Assembly (NCBI GenBank): GCA_023313575.1
Contig: JAJTTP010000002.1
Location: forward strand, 3,472,001 to 3,536,000
Origin: Eutypella sp. D-1
Taxonomy: Eukaryota > Ascomycota > Sordariomycetes > Xylariales > Diatrypaceae
Length of the DNA: 64,000 nucleotides
Direction: 5' to 3'
The notes below the pieces were generated by a model, which saw nothing but the letters and a program-made list of their open reading frames with translations, searched no databases and had not been told where the DNA came from. The position numbers and the translations under genes were made by a program. Shown here piece by piece: positions 1-10,422 of the stretch (position 1 is its first letter; each line of letters begins with the position of its first letter).

Positions 1-376
1 TCCTTACACCCGGCTCCTCTAAATCCCCTGGGTTCCTTCCCCCTCACTTTCACTGGACTTCCGCTTCTCGCTCTCGCATGCCTTGTCGGCTGGGACCTAT
101 TGCTAGACCACTTCATCAACCGAGACGAGCCTTGCTGTCAGGTGGTGGGCCCTATCTACACTGTAGGCGATCCCGACCACAGACTGCGACAGCTCTACAG
201 ACAACACCATCAACGCCAGCTGTACCGGCAACGGCAGCGCAGCCACCATCTGGTGTCACGACTTGGCAACATATTTCCAACGCTCTGTCACCTGACATTT
301 GGGAAGTAGCTGGAGGCATATCAACCAAACCTACCACCCAACCCCGTCGTCCGCCGCAAGGTTAGGCCTCTTGCAG
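1..376. other. Left edge: 5' region of the spindle-pole gene
   Basis: This stretch holds the promoter, leader or first exons of the coiled-coil gene that follows. Short open frames occur in two registers (starting near 78 and 100), but neither shows a recognisable domain. A pyrimidine-rich acceptor-like site ends at 376, just before the long open frame becomes continuous, so an upstream exon is likely. I could not identify its donor. Confidence 0.4.
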
Positions 377-3300
377 CTTACCGTCTCGGGGCAGCGCTGG
401 GCTGGTAGGCCATCAAGTGACCTTGAGTCGTGCAAGAAGCAATTCCAGGGCCACGAGCCGCGATAGATCAAGCACTTCTCTGGGGGTCTCCTGGCCGGAA
501 CCGCATGGCACTTGTCGCCGTCCTAATTGTCATTTATGTAGTCATACAAATGAACCGGACTTCGCTCACACTTCTTATTCGCAGGCTACCGCTCAAAAGT
601 CTCAAGGGCATTCCACATCTGCTGGTGCTTATAAGGGCCCTTACCTTCACAGACGCTCCAGGATGCAGCCTACAGTCGAGGATGAAATCGAACCCTCTAC
701 AATAGGCCGAACAGCGGGCTTGGATCGCAACGAGGGTGGTGCAAAGGGTCAAAGAACGCCTCGTACAGCGTCTAGCCCCGTTGCTGCCAACCGTTCAAAA
801 CCTCGTCGAGGAAATGTCACAACACTACTCGAGACTCTCAAGTCAGCCCAAAGCCACGAAGCCGAAAAGGCAGATGCGCCTGCCGAGACCCCGTCCCAAA
901 AACCTGCACCGCGTAGCCAGCGTTTTCCACCCCCGGTCGCCAACGCTGCTACGTCCCGAATGGATCGGCGCCATAACCTTAGTCACATGAGCATGGGAAC
1001 GCCGAACCATACTGCTCACTCTTTCTTCCTGCCGAACCTTACACACATGAACGACTTCATCTCCGGGACCTTGAGGCTGTCCTCGATGAAGAATGGAATG
1101 CCCGTTTTTGTCAAGCATGGCAAGGTCCACGACCGTGAGTCTAAGAGGTCGCCTGATCATCACGTCGAAATCGAAGCTGTTGCTGTGCCGGAAGATGAGG
1201 AGAAGATCTTCGTGTCCTTGGATAAGATCAAGGAAGAGATCCAGGCGCTTAAAGAGCACGACGATTTGGTTTCTCAGCAGGCCGAAACACTGCAGCAGGA
1301 AGTAGCTGAGCTGCAAATCCAAGTTGCTAAATACAAATCGCGAAAGGACAGTGCGATTGGCTCCGACTCGGAAAGTTCTGTCATTGATCATTTGAATACA
1401 CAAAAGTCGCGACTGGAGGACCAGGTCGCCTCACTCCAGTCTCGCCTGGACCAAGCAAATCGCAAGATCAGCATCAACGAGATTCACAGCGAATCCTACA
1501 AGACGGAGCGCGACGAGGCCCTTGAAAAGATCAAGCGCCTTGAATCAGAGCTCAACGGAGCTCGAGAGCAGCTCGAGGCATTCCAGGACGAGAACACGCG
1601 CGACTTCCGCAATGCCGAGTTAGAAAACGGTTCATTACGCACGGACAACAATGCATTGCGAGCTCAGCACAAGTCACTATTGGAGGAGAATCAGTCACTG
1701 CGCGCACACAATGAGGCTATGAGCCAACAGCAGTCGAGATTGCAGCAAGAACTCAAGGACGTGCGGGAGCAGCTCCGATCGACAGAGAAGGAACTTGAAA
1801 CTGTCAGCGACGAGTACAAGACCGTCCTGGAAGAGAACGCGTTATTGCAGCAGGATAACAAGAGCCTTGAGCGCCACAACGACAAGTATTTCAATGACAA
1901 CAAAGCTCTCCAGCAGAAGAATTCGCTACTTGAGCGACGCGTGCATGACCTACAGGACGATAATGCCAAGCTTAACGAGCTGTTCGATGCAGCAAACGCT
2001 GCTACGGGAACTATGACGGTCGATGCTAAGGACATGAAGAGCCGCCTTGAAGCCCAGAACCATAAGCTTTCCGCAGAGAACGAGAAGTTGCAACAGGAAA
2101 TCATCGATTTGACGGCCGATTTCACATCGAAGGGCAGGATTCACGAGCAGGAGAAGCGACAACTTACCGCCGCCAATGTCCGCCTCCAGAAACAATTTGA
2201 GCAGATAGGCGTTAAGTTCGACCGTATCATGCACGAAAGCAAGGTGCAGGCATCCAAGTTTGAGGAGAAGCAATCGACCATGACCCAGCAGATTCAGGAG
2301 CTGATGGAACGCGAGTCGGCTTTGACTGGTCAACTGAAGGAGAGCACCAACCATGAGAGCACTTTACAACACCAGCTTCAGCGTAAGGCGCAAGCGGCGT
2401 TCGAGGCCCGTCAAATCTCCAAAGATCTTCTGAAGGCGGCCAGCGACACCAACAAGGGCAAGAAGGTCAAAACGGCCCGAATTGTTGAGCCAGTGAACGC
2501 GAAAGAAACTTCGAGAAGCGTGACGTCTCAAACCGATATGCCGATTCAAGATGACTACACCCGGCAGATCGACCTCACGCAAGGCTCCGACGGCAGCAAC
2601 TTTGCTAAGAGCGAAATTTCTGAGCTGAGGGAAGCTTTGCTTCAGGCCCGCGTGGGAACGCAGCCGCAAGATGTAACTGAGGAGATGATGGGCTCTGATG
2701 CTGACGCCGGTATCACCGAGGACGCGAGCCAGAGTCTCCCACCGCCTTTCGTCCCTCGGGCGCGTGCAGACTCGGCCAAGACCCGGATTTCCGGCATCCT
2801 GAAGAATGGCGATTCATCCAAGCCCAAGGCCAATAAGACGGCGAAGATTGCTCGCTATGAAGATGAGCAAGATCACAGCGGCCGTTTCAGCATCAAGTCG
2901 GGCTTCAGCGACATGAGCCTGCCAACCCAGGGATCTCAGGCCGAATTCACGCGTCCGCGCCACAACTCGGACAGTGCCCGCTTCGAGCTCGACACACCGG
3001 AGGAGCGAAACATGACCTCGGCGTTGTTCATGGATGATATCACACTCGAGGGACAGAAGCAGGCCGAGAGACAGCAGGCGAAGAAGGCCGTGCCCTCCCT
3101 CTCCAAGGACGCCAAACGCGTTCTCGATAACCTCTGCCACGACCACGACTGCCGCAACTGCATGGTCTGCGCGCGCGTCATTGCGCACAAGCACGAAGAC
3201 GGCGCGGCGATGTCCAAGAGCAAGAAGCGAACGATCCGCGTCGAACGTCCCATCTCAGTCAACGAGCGCGCACCTACCAGTGCCGCGGCGGCGGCGCAGT

Positions 3301-3653
3301 ACGAGGACCAACCGACGCTGCGGCCGGCGCGGGACCCGGCGGTGGCGCTGGCGGTCGTGATCAAGGGCCTGCGGGACGAGGAGGCGCACCTGGAGGCGGC
3401 GCTGGCCAAGGCGCAGGCGCAGTACAACGCACTGGAGCCGTCGACAGGCCGACGGCAACGGCAGCGGGCCAGCGCGGAGATCCGTCGCCTCATGCGCCAG
3501 CGCGACGTCAAGCGCGATCAGATCTACGACCTCCACGATGTCCTCGAGGGCCAGCGCGCCGGCGGCCAGGAGATGACGGCCCATGATGTCGAGGTCACGA
3601 TCGCGAGCGTCCTCAGCAGGGACGAGAATACGTGGAATGGTATTGTGGACTGA
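377..3653 (+). CDS. Cep57/Ppc89-like spindle pole body coiled-coil protein, 5' end uncertain
   Basis: This is a long, mostly helical protein that probably acts as a microtubule-organising-centre scaffold. The N-terminal third is disordered and rich in Ser, Arg and Thr. A conserved-looking segment (SFFLPNLTHMNDF, then NGMPVF) at about 1021-1110 precedes PEDEEKIFVSL, where a coiled coil starts and runs to about 2450. A Cys/His motif (CHDHDCRNCMVC) lies at about 3136-3171. The C-terminus has a Cep57 microtubule-binding-type helix pair (VIKGLRDEEAHLEAAL, then IYDLHDVLEGQ). The order disordered region, coiled coil, Cys/His motif, Cep57-like end matches fungal Ppc89-type proteins. The frame is open from 366 but its first in-frame ATG is at 663. 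Coding character, including a second Cys-rich patch (CRRPNCHLC), appears before that ATG, so I place the exon start after the acceptor at 376. The true start may be outside the window. Confidence 0.75.
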
Positions 3654-5124
3654 TTGGAGAAGGGAAAGGGAAAGGGAAGAAGGGAGGGTCAGGCGCTTGT
3701 CTGGTCTTCTGGGGAGTTTTTGGTTTTTTTACTATGGCGTTTTTTAACGCTCGTCTCTCGCATGGATAATAAGGGAGTGAAGGGCAACTCCGGTGTCTTG
3801 AGTTTCTTTGAGCATCCCGCGGCGCATGTTCATCTGTTGGGGGGGGGTTTCAGGGATGTTTGTTGTTTTCACCTTTTTCCTGACGTGGTGTTTTTGTTGT
3901 TCTTGTTTTTTTAAGAAGATTTTACTCTCCCAAACGGCCTCTGTCTTACAGAAGCCCTGGATTCAGGTTTCGATCCGTCAGGAGGGGAGACGAGAAGAAA
4001 AGTGAAAAAAAAAAAATCCGGCGAGCTGGTTGATTGACCTACGGGTCTGAGAGGAAGGGGTTTTCTCGTCGAGTTTTTTTTTTTTTGGCTTTTCGCATTG
4101 CATGTATATTATAAGGGTTCATCAGTTGGCTATGCACACGCTGTGTCGGGTCGACTGGCCCGTAGGTTGCGGAATCATATGTCGTTATTGTTTACTTTGC
4201 TGCTGATGATGCATGTTTCGAAGCGAGTAAGTGAGTTGTTCGCTGGCACGCTGCGGTAGAGGCTTGTTAAAGTATGATGCGAAGGTGTAATGGGCTCGTT
4301 GGCCTCATAAGGATATCTCAATTGCCAGCCCGGCCTGGAATTAGGTCATGACGATATAGATTGATGGTTTGTTTTACTATATAATACTTCTACTTGTTAC
4401 GTAGTGGTCTACGTATTGAACGACAGCCAGGCTGTTGTAGACGTCCTGTTCAACCACCCCTCAAAACTAAGGTAGGAGATAGTGCTCTCCTGCGACAATG
4501 CACCCCCTAATGCCTCTGACGAGAAAGCCGTCAAATACCTGAGTTCATACAAGGACGCTCCCTTCGCTACCGGAATATTGAGAATCACTGATGTTCCTTT
4601 TTTGTCATTTGGGAAATGCAATAAGGGGATGATAGAAGTTGTAGAGCAACCCCTCCCCCCCTCCGCCCCTATTAGAGCGCCATAGTAAGCTAACGATTCT
4701 GTCTGTTACGGCCATGAGGGGACGAGAAGTTAGAAGGGTTTCGCAGAAGTCATGGAATAGATGGGTGGATAAGGAGATGTATGGGAATGTAATGTTGTCG
4801 CACTTGGTGAATTGTTAAAGACGATGAAGCAGGTGGACGATAGGAGTAGTTACGAGTAAGACTAAGTAAAGTTACCATACCTACAAGTGATATGGATATG
4901 TTATGTTGGTGGCACTTCGGTGTTGTGTAGCGTCATTTGCCCAGCTCCAGATGGCGTGTCAGCCGACAGACAGCCGTTGAAGTGCTACCGATTGGTACCA
5001 ATTTATAGAGGCGCTACTCTGTACTTTGGTTCAGAATGCTCTTATTCTCCTACGGGTACCAGTCCAACACACTGATGATCTATCCCCTGGCCACTATCGC
5101 GCAGATGGATGGAAACGCAAGTAA
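3654..5124. other. Intergenic, no gene seen
   Basis: This is the 3' flank of the spindle-pole gene and the promoter side of the next gene. It contains T-rich and A-rich runs (near 4004 and 4073) and a C-rich tract near 4652. Short open frames here have no codon-use or domain support. Confidence 0.6.
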
Positions 5125-7053
5125 ATGATACCAAAACCAGTTGAACTATGCATTGTGATGCGTGGGTCTAGCTACGTGGCCAGCACTGTATCCTGCATTG
5201 TAAGAAAAATCGGCTGGCCGCCCGTCGCGAAATTCGCCGGAAACCGTCACAGGGCCCTCTGCCGGACCGGAAGAGCTTTGGTTTCGCACGGAAAACTGGA
5301 AACGTACCAAGGGAGAGGATTTCACACCACGGCACCCATGGCCATGCACGACGACAGGACCTATGAGGCGGCGCTCGCGCACCTCGCCTCACTGCAATCC
5401 AACTTGGCCGTGACCTCACTGTTCTCCAAACCCCTGGGCCCCACACCTATACCCAGCACCGGGGACAAGGGGGCCGAGGATCCCAACGCCCCCGCGATCC
5501 CGGAGATGCTAGCGTGGCTTCGGCGAGCCGGCATTGATGCGGCGGGCCTCGGCGGGAAGGAAGGCGAGCGGGGGCTCAGATGCGTGCACGTCGCGGGGAC
5601 CAAGGGGAAGGGCTCCGTGTGCGCGTTCTTGACGTCGATCCTGACGCGCATCCCTGCCGCCGGCCGCGTCGGCACATATACGAGCCCGCACCTCGTCTCC
5701 GTCCGCGAGCGCATTCTTCTGGACGGTGCGCCCATTAGCCGGGACCTGTTCGCGCGGTACTTCTTCGAGGTCTGGGATACTCTTACGGAGGCGGCGCGGG
5801 GCGAGGCGCTCGCGCTGCTCCGCTCCTCCTCTTCCTCTTCTTCTTCTGCATCAGATCCTCCCGCTTTGTCGTTGTCGAAAGAGCAGGAGCGCGAGATCCG
5901 CGGCCCCGCCACGAAGCCGTTCTACTTCCGGTTCCTGACGATATTGGCGCTGTATGCGTTCCGGCGCGAGGGCGTGCGCACGGCCGTCGTGGAATGCGGT
6001 ATCGGCGGCGAGCACGACGCCACGAACGTGCTGCCACCCGCGGCCGTCACCGCGTCCGTCGTCGCGCAGCTCGGTATCGACCATGTCGCCATGCTTGGCG
6101 AATCCATGCCACAGATCGCCTGGCACAAGGCCGGTATCATGAAGTCCCGCCGCCGCTGCTTCACGCGCCGCCTCCCTTCCGAGGATGCAGGTGAGAATGA
6201 CCGCGTCATGCAGGTCCTCGGGGATAGGGCGAAAGAGAAGGGTGCTGTACTTGTCGAGCTCGATGACGCGGCCGTCGCGAGCTGGGGTGGCGTCCCTCCC
6301 GCTGCTGGCACCCTCGAAGGCGAGTTCCAGGTCCGTAACCAGGCGCTCGCGGTTGCCGCCGCAAGGGAGCACCTGCAGGTATTGACAGAGGAAGATAAGC
6401 CGTCCCCTACACCCGTACCGCCAAGGCCAGAAGCAACCGCGGTGTCCGCGTCGGGCTGGTTTCATGACCTGCCACCCGAGTTCATCGACGGCCTCCGCAG
6501 CGCCCGGCTCCGGGGCCGCTGCGAGACCCGCGTCGACGGCGACGGCGTGACGTGGCTTGTGGACGGGGCGCACACCGCCGACAGTCTGCGGGAGGTGGCG
6601 CGGTGGTTCGTCTCGAAGACGAGGAGACCCCATGATGACGGGCAGGGCTCGACGGCGGCCACCACAGTGCTGCTGCTCTTCAACCAGCAGGAGCGCGACG
6701 CCGCGGGTCTGCTCCGCGGGATGCTCGAGAACATCGCGCACTCTTCGTCACCGGGCGCCAGGGCCTTCGACCAAGCGGTCTTCACGCGCAACGATATGCT
6801 GCCCCGGAAAGAGGGCGAGCCCGAGCGCGACCTTTCTGTCCAGAGGGCGACGGCGGCGACTATGAAGGCGCTAGCGCCCGAGACTGCAGAGGTTGTGGCT
6901 GTAGATAGCGTCGCTGAGGCCGTGGAGAGGATCAGGGGTCTGGTAGGGGGTATTGGTGGTGGTGGTGGTAAGAAAGTTGTTGTTCTCGCTACTGGGAGTC
7001 TGCATCTCGTCGGCGCGCTGCTGAGGACGCTGGAGCCCGATGCTGAGTCTTGA
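5125..7053 (+). CDS. Folylpolyglutamate synthase paralogue with mitochondrial-type presequence
   Basis: The predicted ATP-dependent ligase adds glutamate to folates (Mur-ligase/FPGS fold); dihydrofolate synthase activity is the alternative. The single open frame gives 642 residues. The ATP-binding loop GTKGKGS is at about residue 155, followed by YTSPHLVSVRERILLDG, YFFEVWD, HDATNVL, AWHKAGIMK and a late VDGAHTADSL, so both family domains are present. The first 70 residues are basic and hydroxylated, lack acidic patches, and end in RGFHTTAP, a typical mitochondrial import signal. Two further ATGs (5338, 5344) just after it could start a cytosolic form. Compared with the neighbouring paralogue it is more diverged: YDATN is HDATN, KPGSPAFT is replaced by an Arg-rich segment, and a Ser run is inserted near 5820-5850. 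The two genes converge tail to tail, which suggests an inverted duplication or a very old pair. Confidence 0.88.
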   Translation: MIPKPVELCIVMRGSSYVASTVSCIVRKIGWPPVAKFAGNRHRALCRTGRALVSHGKLETYQGRGFHTTAPMAMHDDRTYEAALAHLASLQSNLAVTSLFSKPLGPTPIPSTGDKGAEDPNAPAIPEMLAWLRRAGIDAAGLGGKEGERGLRCVHVAGTKGKGSVCAFLTSILTRIPAAGRVGTYTSPHLVSVRERILLDGAPISRDLFARYFFEVWDTLTEAARGEALALLRSSSSSSSSASDPPALSLSKEQEREIRGPATKPFYFRFLTILALYAFRREGVRTAVVECGIGGEHDATNVLPPAAVTASVVAQLGIDHVAMLGESMPQIAWHKAGIMKSRRRCFTRRLPSEDAGENDRVMQVLGDRAKEKGAVLVELDDAAVASWGGVPPAAGTLEGEFQVRNQALAVAAAREHLQVLTEEDKPSPTPVPPRPEATAVSASGWFHDLPPEFIDGLRSARLRGRCETRVDGDGVTWLVDGAHTADSLREVARWFVSKTRRPHDDGQGSTAATTVLLLFNQQERDAAGLLRGMLENIAHSSSPGARAFDQAVFTRNDMLPRKEGEPERDLSVQRATAATMKALAPETAEVVAVDSVAEAVERIRGLVGGIGGGGGKKVVVLATGSLHLVGALLRTLEPDAES

Positions 7054-7633
7054 TTTTTTTTTTTTTTTTCGCTTGTGATGATGCTGTTGATTTTCGATGA
7101 GGAAGTGGTGTACGTAGGATGGCATAAGCGGTGTCTATGGTTCAACATTTGTATGGCTTCGGAGTTCAACACGGATAGGTAGGGGGGAGGGGCGGGTGAG
7201 GCATTCTATATTAGAGTCAAGCAGGAAGAATATGTTAAAGATTTCATCCGAACCATACATAAGACTTGCATGGCATTCTTACGCTAGATGTGTGAATATG
7301 GATGGATGTATTACGAGATGTTTCCCATCGGCTCACTCGTCATGTCACACAAGGGAAAGACATGCGTTTCTAGCGCAGAAACTAGACCTTACACAAATTC
7401 ATCTGATCTTTTTATATATTGTGATGCTACTTATTCGCGGCCAGGTTTTATCGTCTTAGAAGAGGGACGTTGAGCCCTGTCTATCCTTCCATAATCCCGA
7501 CGCCTGCATTCACGACAGGGAGAGTTAAGTCCTGACATGATCCGCGAACCCGACATACATATATCTGATAACCAAGATTTCTCTTCCGTAACACACATAA
7601 CATACACACATGCGCGCGGGTCACCGCCAAGTA
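7054..7633. other. Convergent 3' spacer between the two folate ligase genes
   Basis: About 580 bases separate the two stop codons. A T run directly follows the + gene (7055-7070). No coding signal was seen; both genes presumably end their transcripts here. Confidence 0.6.
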
Positions 7634-9309
7634 TCACAGCGCATCTGCCCCCTCGAGAACCTCCAATGCGCCGCCGACGAGGTGCAGGCTGCCGGTGATG
7701 AAGGCGCGGACGGTCCGGCCCTCGGGCTCGAGCTGCTTGCCGAGACCGCGGGCTTGGTCGATGGCGTCTTCGATGGTAGCCGCAACGGATACGGCGGAGG
7801 AGGGGTCGAGCTCGCGCCAGCGGTCCGCGAAGGCGGACTGCGCGGTGAGGGCACGCACGGAGGCCGGGTCGTACTGGTGGTTGACGAAGTCGCGCTTGTA
7901 GCCCGAGGCGCGGTACGTGACGTTGGTGCAGAAGATGACCTGGTCGAAGGAGCCCTGTCCCCGCGCCCGCAGCGCCGCCACCATGCCCTCGAGGAAATTG
8001 ACGGCCTCCTCCCGCCCCTGCTGGTTGAAGATCAGGACCTTGGGGCCGGTGATGGAGGCCGGGTGCGCCGCGCACTCGTCCGCGAACCACCGCGTTGCCA
8101 TCTTCAGGCTGTCCACCGTGTGTGCGCCGTCGATGTGCCAGATCACCGGGCCCTCGGTCTTGACTTCGCACCGGCCGCGCCAGACGACGCTCTCAAGCCC
8201 GTCGACGAACTCGCGTGGGAGCGGTGCCGCCGGGTCTAAGTCTAGGCGGAAACCCTCTGGGTCGAGTTTCCGCAGGGCGGTCTCCGCTAAAGCGAGGCCT
8301 AGCGTTGCGTTCTTCTTTTGGAATAGGGCGTCGGGTCGCACGGCGACGCCGTCCAGCCGGGAGTCGACGTCGAGGACGCGCAGATCGACTCCCTTCTCGA
8401 TGGCGCGGCGGCGCAGCACCTCATCGGCCTCGGGCGTCTGCTGCACGGTAAAGGCGGGGCTGCCGGGCTTCATGATTCCCGCCTTGTGCCAGGCGATCTT
8501 GGCGACGGTGTCGCCGAGGGCGAAGACGTGGTCGATGCCTAGGGTTGAGATGCCGGTGGCGACGGGCCGCGGCACGAGGTTCGTAGCGTCGTACTCGCCG
8601 CCGATTCCGGTCTCGTAGACGGCGACGTCGACGCCCTCACTCAGGAAGGCGTGGAAGCTCATGAGGGTCAGGAAGCGAGCGTAGATGGGCCGGGGTGGCA
8701 TGGGAAGGCCGCCGAGTCGGGAGTCGGTCACCAATGGGCCTTCAGCCTGGTCGGCAGCGCCCAGGCGATCCCACACCTCGAAGAAGTAGCGCGCAAAAAC
8801 ATCCTCGGAGAGGGGCGTACCGTTGACGCGGATGCGCTCCCGCACGGCAATCAGGTGGGGGCTCGTGAACAGACCGATACGCCGCGGCGTACCTGAGTGC
8901 GCTGCCTGGTAGTGCGACAGGATGGAAGCAGCGAAGGCGCATGTGCTTCCCTTCCCCTTAGTCCCCGCCACATGGATCACGTTCAGCCGGTCCAAGTCCG
9001 ACGTAGCGTAGCCGATGCGACGTAGGTAGACCTGCATCTCGGCGATCGAGGAGGCATCGGGCCGGATGCCGGCCTTGCGGCGCGCCTCGATGATAGCATA
9101 AGGGGTCTGGAGAGAATTGAGAGCGTCTATGGCGTCCTATTATCTTTCTCAATCAGAGAAGTGTTCTGTCTCCTTTTCCCTTTTGGTCGGTTTTCCCTCT
9201 GGACCAGACCAGTCTCTGATTCTCACATCCCTCCAGTGATAGAGGCATAGGGGCTTACTCATACATTATAAGATCTACTGCCGCTGTCATTGCCGCTTGC
9301 GGTAGCCAT
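7634..9309 (-). CDS. met7: Folylpolyglutamate synthase (Met7-like)
   Basis: The enzyme extends the polyglutamate tail of folates, which retains them in cell and mitochondrion and supports methionine synthesis. Two exons read 9309-9265 and 9136-7634, giving 515 residues. The first exon encodes only 15 residues ending RSYN. The intron (9264-9137) has a GTATGAGT donor and an ATAG acceptor, and the junction restores the family-typical YNDAIDALNSLQTPYAI. Then follow GTKGKGST (ATP loop), FTSPHLIAVRERIRVNG, YFFEVWDRL, GGEYDATNLV, AWHKAGIMKPGSPAFT, GRCEVKTEG and IDGAHTVDSLK, ending in ITGSLHLVGG. All are close to the fungal Met7 consensus, so this is probably the conserved housekeeping copy. No clear presequence is visible from this ATG; an upstream start for a mitochondrial form is not excluded. 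Confidence 0.92.
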
Positions 9310-10422
9310 CGTGCGGCGCTGCCGGCGGGAAAGGAGAAAGGAGAAGAGACTGTCACCTCGGCCACTTATTATATGGTGTAATGAATAAGTATAAGTCGAT
9401 TTGCCGATCTGGGACCGCCGAAACACATGATGCATCCCCGTGGAAAGAAAAAGAGGAAGAAAAAGGTCCTGCAGGGTTACCGTTGCATTCTCGTCTTTTA
9501 TACTCAGATTAAGCCGGTTTTACACGGAACCCGGGGGAGGGGGGAAGGCAATGAATCGTGGCGTGGGAAGGTCGCGTTCAATGCCCAAGTCCAATTCACG
9601 AATAAGCATGCAGGGGGGGTTGAGAAAAAGAAAAGATAGAGATAGGCCAACAGGAACGGCAGGACTTGCGATATCGCCGGTTCTACTATCTAGAGCCGAT
9701 GTGGTGACCCGCCTCCACTGACCTCATAACTGCTGGGGGCAACGCAGAGAGTTAAAAAAAAAAAAAAAGAAAAAAGAACGCTAACTCAGCCAGTAGCTTC
9801 CCCTCATTCCCTTCTAACAACATTACTCTGTGAAGTACTAGGTACTTCAGTACGCTAGCCCTGGAGCCCCATATTTACCCCTAAGCTGGCTGCCCCTGCC
9901 AGCCTGCCAGCCTGCTCAGTCACTTGATAAGGGGAAGAAACGTTAGACAGTATCCCACTGTGAAATGCAACCCCCTATTCCCTCCGACATCCTTGTGATG
10001 ACTTATAGTGCTTGGAAAGTTTCGGAAGGCATACCTCAGTTGTCAGAGAACCTAAACACGAAGGTACGTGAAACTTGTAAAACCGTGAAAACCTAGGTAT
10101 AAAGTGTATTAGAGCATTACTGTACTGATTCTCTCTCCGACATTAACTACAACTCACGTATATCTGACCCTTCATCCTCTAAGTAACGCTACATGTCTGA
10201 TCACCTAGCCAGTAGAATCAGAATATGATGTCTGGGTCCTAGGCAGCCTGGCCTGGATCCAGGAGCCCAATCCAGACATTAATCAAATCAACAACCTCTC
10301 GTCGCAGGTCCATCCATCATCATCCATGTACAATATCCACGTAGTGTAATCAACATTACGCTGAGATCCCAGCAGCAGTATGAGATTCACAAAAGCGCTA
10401 CGACTACCGTGGTTCGACCGCC
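9310..10422. other. Intergenic, divergent promoters
   Basis: This spacer lies between the Met7-like gene (-) and the CHR transporter gene (+) and must hold both promoters. It has a 14-base A run near 9755 and a palindrome around 9831-9849 (TGAAGTAC, TAG, GTACTTCA). Open frames here are short and low in complexity. Confidence 0.55.

Noticed and set aside
843..1403. Long reverse open frame inside the spindle-pole gene
   Set aside because: It lies antisense to a well-supported coiled-coil frame and has no domain of its own; it is a shadow of codon bias. The same applies to antisense frames at 5851-6741, 7610-8239, 26989-27792 and 43628-44251.
4409..4621. Small reverse open frame in the spacer
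   Set aside because: Short, no signal peptide, no domain, no splice partner.
9427..9721. Two overlapping forward frames
   Set aside because: Lys/Arg-rich translation of low-complexity DNA; no conserved motif.
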